Source: Acutalibacter sp. (lineage in GTDB: Bacteria > Bacillota > Clostridia > Oscillospirales > Acutalibacteraceae). Taken from it: a stretch of DNA of 64,000 nucleotides. A program made the translations under genes and the position numbers. The notes below the pieces were generated by a model. The model had not been told where the DNA came from, made no database searches, and saw nothing but the letters and a program-made list of their open reading frames with translations. Below are positions 16,907 through 23,994 of the stretch, in pieces. Each line of letters begins with the position of its first letter. The first letter of the stretch is position 1. The stretch is from positions 153,920-217,919 of the forward strand of contig JAHHRN010000004.1 of the NCBI GenBank assembly GCA_020025775.1, read 5' to 3'.

Positions 16907-18250
16907 ATGGCAAAACCCGTAGTTGCGATTGTCGGCAGACCGAATGTCGGCAAAAGCACACTTTTCAACAAACTCATCGGTGAACGTCTTTCTATCGTAG
17001 ACGATATGCCGGGCGTAACGCGTGACCGTGTCTACGGTGACTGCGAATGGTTGGGATACACGATGCTCCTTGTCGATACCGGCGGTATCGAGCCGTATTC
17101 CGATGATATTATTCTTTCCCAAATGCGCCGTCAGGCAGAGCTTGCCATGGACAGCGCCGACGTCATTATTTTTGTAACCGATCTTCGTTCCGGCGTTTTG
17201 GCGACCGACGAAGAAATCGCCGCCATGCTCCAAAAGAGCGGCAAACCCGTTGTGCTTTGCGTCAACAAGTGCGACACCGTTGGCGATGTTCCGGCAGAAT
17301 TTTATGAGTTCTATAATTTAGGTATCGGTGACCCGATTGGTGTATCTTCTGTACACGGTCACGGTACCGGCGACCTTTTGGATGCGGTTATTCAGCATAT
17401 CGACGACCAAATGCAAGAGGATGAGGAGGACGACGCGATTCGTGTTGCCGTCATCGGTAAGCCCAATGTGGGTAAATCCTCTTTAATCAACGCGGTATCC
17501 GGTCAGGAGCGCGCCATTGTTTCCAACATTGCTGGCACTACGCGTGATGCAACAGACACAATCGTGGAAAACCAGTACGGCAAATTTATTTTTGTCGATA
17601 CCGCAGGTCTTAGACGTAAGAGCAAGGTTGAAGATAAAATCGAAAGATATTCCGTCATGCGCGCCAGAATGGCGGTAGAGCGTGCCGATGTTTGCGTGAT
17701 TATGATTGACGGCACTGAAGGCTTTACCGAGCAGGATTCCAAGGTAGCAGGTATTGCCCACGACCTTGGCAAGGCTTGCATTATCGCTGTGAATAAGTGG
17801 GATGCTGTAGACAAGGACGGCAGAACCATGGACAAGGAACGCAAAAAGCTGATGGGTGATTTCGGCTTCATGAGCTATGCGCCGATTATCTTTATTTCTG
17901 CGAAAACCGGTCAAAGACTTGAGCGCCTTTTCGAACTTATCCACTTCGTAAACGAGCAGAATTCTATTCGAATTTCTACCGGTAAGCTCAACGAGATTCT
18001 TTCCGAAGCGACCGAGCGTGTACAGCCGCCGTCAGATAAAGGTAAGCGCTTAAAGATTTATTACATGACGCAGGCTTCCACCCGTCCGCCCACATTTGTT
18101 TGCTTCGTAAATGACAAGAAGCTGTTCCACTACAGCTATCAGCGTTATTTAGATAATCAAATCCGTGCCGTATTCGGCTTAGAGGGTACACCGACCAAGT
18201 TCATCATTCGTGAACGCACCCAGCGTAACGGCAAAAAAGACCGTTCCTAG
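16907..18250 (+). CDS. der: GTPase Der (EngA), ribosome assembly
   Basis: Double-GTPase needed for maturation of the 50S subunit. 447 residues with two tandem G domains: first GRPNVGKST at ~10 with DTGG and NKCD, second GKPNVGKSS at ~187 with DTAG and NKWD. A KH-like C-terminal domain begins at ~350 and ends in a basic tail (RERTQRNGKKDRS). It starts 3 bases after the DUF512 stop, with GGGGGTG inside the end of that gene as SD, so the two are coupled. Confidence 0.97.
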   Translation: MAKPVVAIVGRPNVGKSTLFNKLIGERLSIVDDMPGVTRDRVYGDCEWLGYTMLLVDTGGIEPYSDDIILSQMRRQAELAMDSADVIIFVTDLRSGVLATDEEIAAMLQKSGKPVVLCVNKCDTVGDVPAEFYEFYNLGIGDPIGVSSVHGHGTGDLLDAVIQHIDDQMQEDEEDDAIRVAVIGKPNVGKSSLINAVSGQERAIVSNIAGTTRDATDTIVENQYGKFIFVDTAGLRRKSKVEDKIERYSVMRARMAVERADVCVIMIDGTEGFTEQDSKVAGIAHDLGKACIIAVNKWDAVDKDGRTMDKERKKLMGDFGFMSYAPIIFISAKTGQRLERLFELIHFVNEQNSIRISTGKLNEILSEATERVQPPSDKGKRLKIYYMTQASTRPPTFVCFVNDKKLFHYSYQRYLDNQIRAVFGLEGTPTKFIIRERTQRNGKKDRS

Positions 18251-18273
18251 TCGCCACAGGGCGACGGCTAACG

Positions 18274-18318
18274 CACGGGGAACTTTAGTGCAGACTTTCT
18301 GCAAATAGTTCGCACAAC
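18274..18318 (+). repeat. Intergenic ~44-bp repeat, copy 1
   Basis: Begins CACGGGG, contains TTAGTGCAGACTTTCT and ends TAGTTCGCACAAC. The same layout recurs at 18398 and 18694. Confidence 0.75.
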
Positions 18319-18358
18319 CGACGCCGGTCGGCAACGAATCCCAGAATCGGGAAGCCCC

Positions 18359-18441
18359 GACAGGCAATCACGGGGGTGCAAACGTGCGACGTCGAAGCAC
18401 GGAGGACTTAGTGCAAACTTTTTACTCGTAGTTCGCACAAC
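18359..18441 (+). repeat. Intergenic repeat, copy 2 (long form)
   Basis: GACAGGCAATCACGGG at 18359, then a stretch absent from copy 3, then the ~44-bp element from 18398 (CACGGAGG, TTAGTGCAAACTTTT, GTAGTTCGCACAAC). Confidence 0.72.
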
Positions 18442-18458
18442 GTACTGCATATAAGGAT

Positions 18459-18494
18459 TAAAAGAGCACTTCTTTTTGGAAGTGCTCTTTTTGT
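18459..18494 (+). terminator. Intrinsic terminator downstream of der
   Basis: Perfect stem AAAGAGCACTTC/GAAGTGCTCTTT with loop TTTTTG, followed by TT and a T-rich tract. Confidence 0.85.
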
Positions 18495-18565
18495 ATTTAG
18501 TAAATATGTAGAGGAGAATTGCGAGAACTTAGGTTCAGCTTTTAGCTGTGTGAAAGGCAATATCC

Positions 18566-18590
18566 CGTAGGGGCGGATATTATCCGCCCG
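18566..18590 (+). repeat. REP palindrome, intergenic copy
   Basis: C-GTAG followed by the 19-base palindrome GGGCGGATATTATCCGCCC (9-bp arms around a central T; one extra G precedes it), then G. The 25-base unit is identical to the one at 20405-20429 and to the reverse complement at 20591-20615. Confidence 0.88.
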
Positions 18591-18683
18591 CCATTTAGTT
18601 CCAGTCTGTCTTTGACGCAGAGACATTCAAAGTTTTGCCCGCTTTTGTCCTAAGAAACGTATTTTTAAAGGTGAATTTAGGGC

Positions 18684-18737
18684 GACAGGCAATCACGGGA
18701 GAATTAGTTCAGACTTTCTATGCGTAGTTCGCACAAC
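18684..18737 (+). repeat. Intergenic repeat, copy 3 (short form)
   Basis: GACAGGCAATCACGGG at 18684 joined directly to AGAATTAGTTCAGACTTTCT and GTAGTTCGCACAAC. Confidence 0.72.
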
Positions 18738-18774
18738 GGACTATAGAGTGCACCTAAAATCTAATATAAATTCT

Positions 18775-18821
18775 AACAAACAGTCTTTTCCGCTAAACAG
18801 AAAAAGGCTGTTTGTTGTTTT
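18775..18821 (+). terminator. Second terminator-like hairpin before the M28 gene
   Basis: AACAAACAG (18775-18783) pairs with CTGTTTGTT (18808-18816), with inner CTTTT/AAAAG pairing, then GTTTTATT. Confidence 0.65.
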
Positions 18822-18855
18822 ATTCGAAAAAGTCGGCTTCTTACGCAATTTTCTC

Positions 18856-18884
18856 TTGCTTTTTATATAAAAATCTACTATGAT
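18856..18884 (+). promoter_or_regulatory. Sigma-A promoter for the M28 peptidase gene
   Basis: TTGCTT, 17-bp spacer, TATGAT, about 40 bases upstream of the start codon. Confidence 0.6.
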
Positions 18885-18925
18885 TATAAAGTATTCTGTA
18901 TTATATGTATAAAGGGAGAAGAGAA

Positions 18926-20263
18926 ATGAAAGAAGAAAACAGAAAATATGCCGCAGAAGCCTATGACATTGTCAAAGATGCCGCTTATAAAATCGGCTCG
19001 AGACTGCCTGGCTCCAAGGGCGAAAAGAAACTTTCCGATTATATGAGCGACAAGCTCCGTGCCATCGGTGTAGAACCCGTAACTGAGGAATTCTCTGTTG
19101 CACCGCGTTCTTCTATCGGCGGCATTCCTTATGCAGGTTGGTTTGGTCTGATTATGAGTGCTCTTGTTTATGTGGCACTCTCTATCAACACCTTATGGTT
19201 CGGCATGGCGCTTGCAGGTGTTGTTTGCGTTTTATGGCTGATTTTAAGTGTCTTTCTCTATAAACCGTGGTTCGATATGTTCTTCCACAAAGAAATCTCC
19301 AGAAATACATACGGTGAACTTTTGCCGAAAGACGGGAAATACGATTACACCATCATCCTTTCCGGCCATATGGACACCAGCTGGACTTGGAAACACTCCG
19401 AAAACACTTATAAATATCGCAACAAGCCTGCAATCGGTCTTGTAAAAACCTATGCTAAAGTTGGTTTCGGTGCAATTTGCGTGTTTTTCTTAATCGGTGT
19501 ATCCATTGCCATGGCAACTATTCATACCGGTGCGTATTTCGGCGCGATTTGGGCACTCAGAACTATGCAGTCCTTGAGCTTTAATGAGTTCTTAGTGGCT
19601 ATGCATTTCTTACCGATTGTAACTGCAATCGGCAGCTGCTTTGTTATCATGTGGGCAGACCCCAACGAGCAGAATGCTTCCAGAGGCGCTATGGATAACG
19701 CCACAGGTATCGCTCTGAGCTATGAAGTGATGAAATACTTCAAAGAGAATCCCGACAAAATGCCCAAGAACTGCCGTATCGTAGACCTCAACTGCGGCAG
19801 TGAAGAAGCCGGACTTCGTGGCTCTATGGCGTTTGCCGCCGAGCACGCAGACGATGATTTAACCAAAAACGCTTGGAATATCAATATCGACTCCGTAGCC
19901 GATAAGGATTATTTTGAAGTCGTTATCAAGGATGATTGGCAGTTCACACGCTTCGACACCGACATGGAAAAGATGTTTAAAGACACCTTTAAGGAACTCG
20001 GCATCGAAAGCAAAACCAACGGTTGTATCCATAACCCCGTCGGCGGTTGTGATTCCACACCCATGACCAAAGCTGGTATTAAGTCCGTAACCTTCGCAGC
20101 GCAGAATCCGACCTTGACCTATTACTATCACACCTGGCGCGACCTTCCCGAGCGCTTCTCCGAAGATACCGTAGGCGACGGTTTCGATGTCGTGCTCGGC
20201 GTTATCGACAAAATCGCCGCCTTCCAGGAAACCAACGGTTACAACGGCCCGCAGACGAAATAA
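18926..20263 (+). CDS. M28 family zinc peptidase, membrane-bound
   Basis: 445 residues. It is a di-zinc aminopeptidase-like protein. Metal-ligand motifs in order: SGHMDTSWTW, GAMDNATGIAL, GSEEAGLRGS, NIDSVAD and the final YYYHTWRDLPE. Unusually, two hydrophobic blocks are inserted: about residues 65-115 (two spans, before the catalytic fold) and about 170-235 (two or three spans, between the first and second metal motifs). This suggests a membrane peptidase with the active site next to the bilayer. The start at 18926 has SD AAAGGGAGAAGAG; a GTG or ATG earlier at 18905 lacks one. Substrate unknown. A RAYT gene follows 10 bases downstream. Confidence 0.85.
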   Translation: MKEENRKYAAEAYDIVKDAAYKIGSRLPGSKGEKKLSDYMSDKLRAIGVEPVTEEFSVAPRSSIGGIPYAGWFGLIMSALVYVALSINTLWFGMALAGVVCVLWLILSVFLYKPWFDMFFHKEISRNTYGELLPKDGKYDYTIILSGHMDTSWTWKHSENTYKYRNKPAIGLVKTYAKVGFGAICVFFLIGVSIAMATIHTGAYFGAIWALRTMQSLSFNEFLVAMHFLPIVTAIGSCFVIMWADPNEQNASRGAMDNATGIALSYEVMKYFKENPDKMPKNCRIVDLNCGSEEAGLRGSMAFAAEHADDDLTKNAWNINIDSVADKDYFEVVIKDDWQFTRFDTDMEKMFKDTFKELGIESKTNGCIHNPVGGCDSTPMTKAGIKSVTFAAQNPTLTYYYHTWRDLPERFSEDTVGDGFDVVLGVIDKIAAFQETNGYNGPQTK

Positions 20264-20273
20264 AAGATTTTTC

Positions 20274-20774
20274 ATGGTAAAAAAAGACTTACCCCAGAGA
20301 AAAAATATTCGTTTAAAAGAATGGGATTATGCTAAAAGCGGTGTGTATTTTGTGACTGTATGTGTTGCTAATAAAATGCCACTATTACGTGAAAAAACGC
20401 GTTCCGTAGGGGCGGATATTATCCGCCCGCAGGAGCAGCTGTTAACTCACTATGGTTCCCTTGTAGAAGAAGCGATTTTAAATATACCTTTACATTATGA
20501 AAATGTTCATGTGAGAAAGTATTGTATTATGTCGGATCATGTGCATTTACTTTTGGAAATTACTCCAAATAATGCAAAAAACATGCTAAACGGGCGGATA
20601 ATATCCGCCCCTACGTTGTTTAACATCGTGGGTTCTATGAAAAGGTGGGTATCTAAGCAAGTAGGATTTTCTATATGGCAAAAATCCTTCTATGATAAAA
20701 TTATACGAGATGAGAAGCATTACTTAGAAATTTGTAAATATATGGATGAAAATCCACTTCAAATCAGAAAATAA
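20274..20774 (+). CDS. REP-associated tyrosine transposase (RAYT, Y1 HUH family)
   Basis: 166 residues of the IS200-like Y1 transposase superfamily. Residues 1-31 carry the WDYAKSGVYFVTVC strand, residues 87-95 the HUH motif (SDHVHLLLE, His89 and His91), then VGSMKRWVSKQ and the C-terminal WQKSFYDKIIRDEKHYLEI helix. Tyr140 and Tyr150 are candidate nucleophiles. Residues 44-52 (SVGADIIRP) and 107-114 (GRIISAPT) are encoded by two intact REP palindromes in opposite orientation. No good SD precedes the ATG, which lies 10 bases after the M28 stop, so translation may be weak or re-initiated. Lone RAYTs do not move as classical transposons; they are thought to spread or process REP elements. Confidence 0.88.
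   Translation: MVKKDLPQRKNIRLKEWDYAKSGVYFVTVCVANKMPLLREKTRSVGADIIRPQEQLLTHYGSLVEEAILNIPLHYENVHVRKYCIMSDHVHLLLEITPNNAKNMLNGRIISAPTLFNIVGSMKRWVSKQVGFSIWQKSFYDKIIRDEKHYLEICKYMDENPLQIRK
20405..20429 (+). repeat. REP palindrome inside the RAYT gene, forward copy
   Basis: Same 25-base unit as 18566-18590: GTAG head, then the 9-bp-arm palindrome. It is read in frame as SVGADIIRP. Confidence 0.9.
20591..20615 (-). repeat. REP palindrome inside the RAYT gene, inverted copy
   Basis: Exact reverse complement of the unit at 20405-20429, with CTAC at its right end. It is read in frame as GRIISAPT. Confidence 0.9.
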
Positions 20775-20803
20775 AAAGGAGCCTTGAAAAAGGCTCCTTT
20801 TTT
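20774..20803. terminator. Bidirectional terminator between the RAYT gene and thyX
   Basis: AAAAAGGAGCCTT pairs with AAGGCTCCTTTTT around GAAA, with T runs on both strands. Confidence 0.85.
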
Positions 20804-20818
20804 ATGCTTTAAATTTTC

Positions 20819-22204
20819 TTACATCGAAAAGGTTTCTTTCATTTCTGCCATTCTGCCACAGCTGAGTCTGCCTTCGGGACAATGGTCGATAAAGCAGCTC
20901 GGACCGTAGAACTTGAAGAGGTGCGGTGCAACCTCGCGAAGAAGCTCAAGCGCTTTCATCGCATGTGCACGGATTTCCCACTGTGCTCTGGTGCAGGTGC
21001 GAAGTCGAAGGAATAAAAGAAGCTCTCTGGCGTTCATAGTGGAGGTGATGTCCATCACATTGCCGCTGAGCAGATAATAAACCAAATCCGCCTCGCTGAC
21101 GCCGAGTGCTTTCATGGCTTCATATTCCTGAACGGATTCCTCGAAAGCCGCTTCGTATTTTGCCAAAAGCTCGGGATTTGCCTTGACAGACGGCGGTAAA
21201 ATATGACGGCTGTGGTCGGCTGTTGTTAGCTCCGGCACGCCGAGGCTCTGCATTCTGTGACGGGTGAAGTGTGTGATGCCGGAAAGAGAAACACCGTTGT
21301 AACGCAGGGTGTAAACCGCATTTTCAAGTGCTCTCGGACGGTCGCTGTGCACGAGCTTGTCCATAATTTCGGAAACAACAGCTTCGTCCTTGCAAACCGC
21401 TTCTGCCGCTTCGGTGGAAGCGGCGAGATTGACAATCAACGCGTTCTTTGCAATCTTCTTTTCTGCATCGGGGGTGTAGGAGAGAAGTTCTACAAGCTCT
21501 TCGCTCTCTTTTTCCTCGGGAAGCTTTACAAAAGAAAGATCCAAATGGTCTTGATAGCTTTCTGCACGAAGCTCAAAATCCTTTAAAATACCGGGGGTCA
21601 TTTCCTTAGCCTGCTCTAAGAGGGAAGCACCGAGTGCCTTGATTTCGGGATACTTACTGCCTCTGCCGTAGAGCATCGCTTTTAACATGTGTAAAAACTC
21701 TCTGCCGTTCACACTGCAAAAGAAGTTGGAATACAGGCAGTAGGGGAGGAGAAAACGTGCATCCTCCTTGGGTATGCCGGCTTCTACAAATTCCGCGTAG
21801 AGGGCGAACTGCTTTGCCATATGTTTTTTATAACGCGCTTTTAAGTCTGCATTTTCAAACTGCGGAACGAAAAATCCTGCGTCGGAAAAATCAACATAAC
21901 GTCTGGATTTTACTGTGAATGCCGCCAAACGGAATTCAATGAGGAATTGTTCTACAACGGCGGAAACATTTTGGAAAACCAGGTTATAATAGGTGTGTTC
22001 CACCACGGAATTGTGGCCGGATTTTGTAACCTTGTCAATTAAATTGGCATTCTTTTCTTCATCCTGGCTCTTTGCCCAAATCTCGAGCGCCGTACCGGAC
22101 TGGGTGGAAACTCTGCCGCCTGCCGCGGTTACTTTTTCGCCGCAATCGGAAAGACCGACAATAAAGGCACCGCTCATATTCTTATCTATGCTTGCTATAT
22201 CCAT
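20819..22204 (-). CDS. thyX: Flavin-dependent thymidylate synthase ThyX, two-module form
   Basis: Makes dTMP from dUMP using FAD and methylene-THF. At 461 residues it is about twice the usual ThyX length and reads as two ThyX-like halves. The N-half has SGHNSVVEH (~62-70) and SRRYV (100-104), but the RHR of the signature is replaced by EFR (90-92). The C-half keeps RHRMQS (315-320) and the FAD/dUMP-binding NARELLLFLRLRTCTRAQWEIR region (391-412), but has lost GHxSxxEH. Active sites of ThyX form between subunits, so the halves may complement each other. It has its own promoter. SD GGGAG is 12 bases from the ATG. It is divergent from tmk, the next enzyme of dTTP synthesis. Confidence 0.9.
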   Translation of the reverse strand: MDIASIDKNMSGAFIVGLSDCGEKVTAAGGRVSTQSGTALEIWAKSQDEEKNANLIDKVTKSGHNSVVEHTYYNLVFQNVSAVVEQFLIEFRLAAFTVKSRRYVDFSDAGFFVPQFENADLKARYKKHMAKQFALYAEFVEAGIPKEDARFLLPYCLYSNFFCSVNGREFLHMLKAMLYGRGSKYPEIKALGASLLEQAKEMTPGILKDFELRAESYQDHLDLSFVKLPEEKESEELVELLSYTPDAEKKIAKNALIVNLAASTEAAEAVCKDEAVVSEIMDKLVHSDRPRALENAVYTLRYNGVSLSGITHFTRHRMQSLGVPELTTADHSRHILPPSVKANPELLAKYEAAFEESVQEYEAMKALGVSEADLVYYLLSGNVMDITSTMNARELLLFLRLRTCTRAQWEIRAHAMKALELLREVAPHLFKFYGPSCFIDHCPEGRLSCGRMAEMKETFSM

Positions 22205-22245
22205 TTTCTTTCATAGCTCCCTTATCTTATTTTACATTCTTGTGT

Positions 22246-22274
22246 ATTTTATCATATTTTATACAGCATTTCAA
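22246..22274 (-). promoter_or_regulatory. Sigma-A promoter for thyX
   Basis: On the minus strand: TTGAAA, 17-bp spacer, TAAAAT, about 42 bases upstream of the thyX start. Confidence 0.68.
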
Positions 22275-22344
22275 TTTGTTTCGATAGAAATCTTCCAAGA
22301 CTCTTTAAAAATCTGAAAACCTTTTGATTTTTTGGGATTTTGCA

Positions 22345-22373
22345 TTGTAAAATGTACATTTCTTTGCTATAAT
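22345..22373 (+). promoter_or_regulatory. Sigma-A promoter for tmk, with a palindrome in the spacer
   Basis: TTGTAA, 17-bp spacer, TATAAT. The perfect palindrome AAATGTACATTT (22350-22361) occupies the upstream part of the spacer and may be an operator. Confidence 0.68.
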
Positions 22374-22411
22374 AAAAACAATAATGGAAAAGAATGCTTA
22401 GAGGTGTAACT

Positions 22412-23080
22412 ATGGCAGGAAAATTGATTGTCATTGAAGGCTTAGACGGCAGCGGTAAGTCCACGCAGGTGGAAAAATTAAAGGCGCGACTTTTAGAAGA
22501 AAACGTTTCTTTAAAGCAGATTAAGCTGCCCGACTATGAAGATCCCTCCAGCACGCTTGTTCGTATGTATTTAGGCGGCGACTTCGGCAGTCATCCCGAA
22601 GATGTCAACGTTTATGCGGCATCCTCTTTTTATGCGGTGGACCGCTATGCTAGCTATAAACGTCACTGGAAAGCGGAATATCAAAGCGGCATGGTGATTT
22701 TAGCCGACCGCTACACCACCTCTAACGCCGTGCATCAAACCGTTAAATTGCCGAAAGAACAGTGGGAGAGCTATCTTTCCTGGCTTTCGGATTACGAATA
22801 TAATAAAATGGGCATACCGAAACCGGATTTAGTTATCTTTCTCGATATGCCGGTGGATATTTCTCAAAAGCTCATGAGCGCACGCTACGGCGGTGAGGAG
22901 CAGAAAAAAGATGTTCACGAAGCGGACGTGCCTTATCTCAAGGCGTGCCACGAAGCGGCACTCTTTGCCGCGGAAAAGCTCGGCTGGCAGGTTGTACCTT
23001 GCTCCGACGGTGAACAGCCTTATTCCATAGAAGCTATCCACGAAGCCGTTTACGAAATTGTAAAGAACCAAATTCAGTAA
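22412..23080 (+). CDS. tmk: Thymidylate kinase
   Basis: Phosphorylates dTMP to dTDP. 222 residues with P-loop EGLDGSGKST (~8-17), the DR(Y/H) motif ADRYTTSN (~97), and the LID segment ARYGGEEQKKDVHE. The ATG at 22412 is chosen because AGAGGTG lies five bases upstream and it gives the standard MAGKLIVIEG start; the frame extends six codons further without an SD. It is divergent from thyX and begins a run of closely spaced genes (tmk, DUF2156, GNAT, DJ-1, cyclo-ligase). Spacings of 4-16 bases and one overlap suggest one operon. Confidence 0.95.
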   Translation: MAGKLIVIEGLDGSGKSTQVEKLKARLLEENVSLKQIKLPDYEDPSSTLVRMYLGGDFGSHPEDVNVYAASSFYAVDRYASYKRHWKAEYQSGMVILADRYTTSNAVHQTVKLPKEQWESYLSWLSDYEYNKMGIPKPDLVIFLDMPVDISQKLMSARYGGEEQKKDVHEADVPYLKACHEAALFAAEKLGWQVVPCSDGEQPYSIEAIHEAVYEIVKNQIQ

Positions 23081-23096
23081 TCTAGGAGATTTTTTC

Positions 23097-23990
23097 GTGA
23101 TAGAATTCAGAACCCCGCAACTGGAAGATAAAGTTTGGGTCAGCAAAGCCATGCGCGATGCCGATGAAATGGCGTGCGAATATTGCTTTGGTAACCTCTA
23201 TATGTGGTCCGGCGTATATCACAACACCATAGCCGAATTTGACGGTATGCTTCTGGCAAAAGATATGGACACCGAGAACCGTCCGAGCTATTTATATCCC
23301 TGCGGCAACGGCGACAAAAAAGCGGCACTTTTGGAACTTCAAAAATTGGCAGAAGCCGAGGGCGTACCGCTCACCCTGTATTGCTTGACCGACCAGCGTG
23401 TGCAGGAACTGGAAAGTTTATTCCCCGGCGCATTCCGAATTGAGCCGCGCCGAGAGTATTTTGATTATATTTATGATACCGAAGTGCTTGCAAATCTTGC
23501 CGGCAGAAAATATCACGGCAAGCGCAATCACGTGTCTTTCTTTAAGAAAACCTATAACTGGCAATACGAAGCCATTACGCCCGAGAATATAGAAGAATGC
23601 TACCGCATGACAGTGGAATGGAAAAAGCGCAATGCCGAAAAGAACCCCGAAGAATTAGAAGGGGAGTTTCAGGCGATCGAGCGCGGCATGGCACATTTCT
23701 TTGATCTCGGCTTTATCGGCGGTCTGCTTCGCGTAGACGGCGAGGTTGTCGCCTATACCTTCGGCGAAGCGCTAAATGAAAAGCTCTTTGTCACCCATGT
23801 AGAAAAAGCTTTTGCCGACTATCGCGGCGCCTACCCCATGATGAATCAGGAATTTACCAAAAACGCCCTAATGGGATTTGAAAAAGTCAATCGAGAAGAG
23901 GATACCGGCAGTGAAGGCCTGCGCCGCGCGAAGGAATCCTATTATCCCTCGATTTTGCTTCCCAAATACACGGCGACTTATAAAGGATAA
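23097..23990 (+). CDS. DUF2156 (GNAT-fold, aminoacyl-transferase-like) protein
   Basis: 297 residues, no membrane spans. It resembles the soluble DUF2156/COG4866 family, which shares the tandem GNAT fold of the C-terminal domain of MprF lysyltransferases. Visible landmarks are CFGNLYMWSG near the N-terminus, KYHGKRNHVSFFKK in the middle, VVAYTFGEALN, and the C-terminal NREEDTGSEGLRRAKESYYP block typical of the family. Start is GTG at 23097 with TAGGAGA upstream. It lies 16 bases after tmk and 4 before the GNAT gene. Acceptor and donor are unknown. Confidence 0.83.
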   Translation: MIEFRTPQLEDKVWVSKAMRDADEMACEYCFGNLYMWSGVYHNTIAEFDGMLLAKDMDTENRPSYLYPCGNGDKKAALLELQKLAEAEGVPLTLYCLTDQRVQELESLFPGAFRIEPRREYFDYIYDTEVLANLAGRKYHGKRNHVSFFKKTYNWQYEAITPENIEECYRMTVEWKKRNAEKNPEELEGEFQAIERGMAHFFDLGFIGGLLRVDGEVVAYTFGEALNEKLFVTHVEKAFADYRGAYPMMNQEFTKNALMGFEKVNREEDTGSEGLRRAKESYYPSILLPKYTATYKG

Positions 23991-23994
23991 GCCT

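Larger units (their letters stand above)
18251..18925. other. Gene-free region with three repeats, a REP palindrome and two terminators
   Basis: No convincing reading frame. It holds three copies of a ~44-bp element (18274-18318, 18398-18441, 18694-18737), two copies of GACAGGCAATCACGGG (18359-18374, 18684-18699), a REP palindrome (18566-18590), two intrinsic terminators and, at its end, the promoter of the M28 peptidase gene. Short open frames here lie across the repeats and are not real genes. Confidence 0.8.

Noticed and set aside
18408..18626. Small minus-strand frames in the der to M28 spacer
   Set aside because: They span the repeats, a terminator and a REP, with no SD or family features.
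20274..20774. Complete IS200/IS605 element
   Set aside because: No TnpB, no subterminal hairpin ends and no target duplication were seen. The protein has RAYT features, so a lone RAYT with REPs is the better reading.
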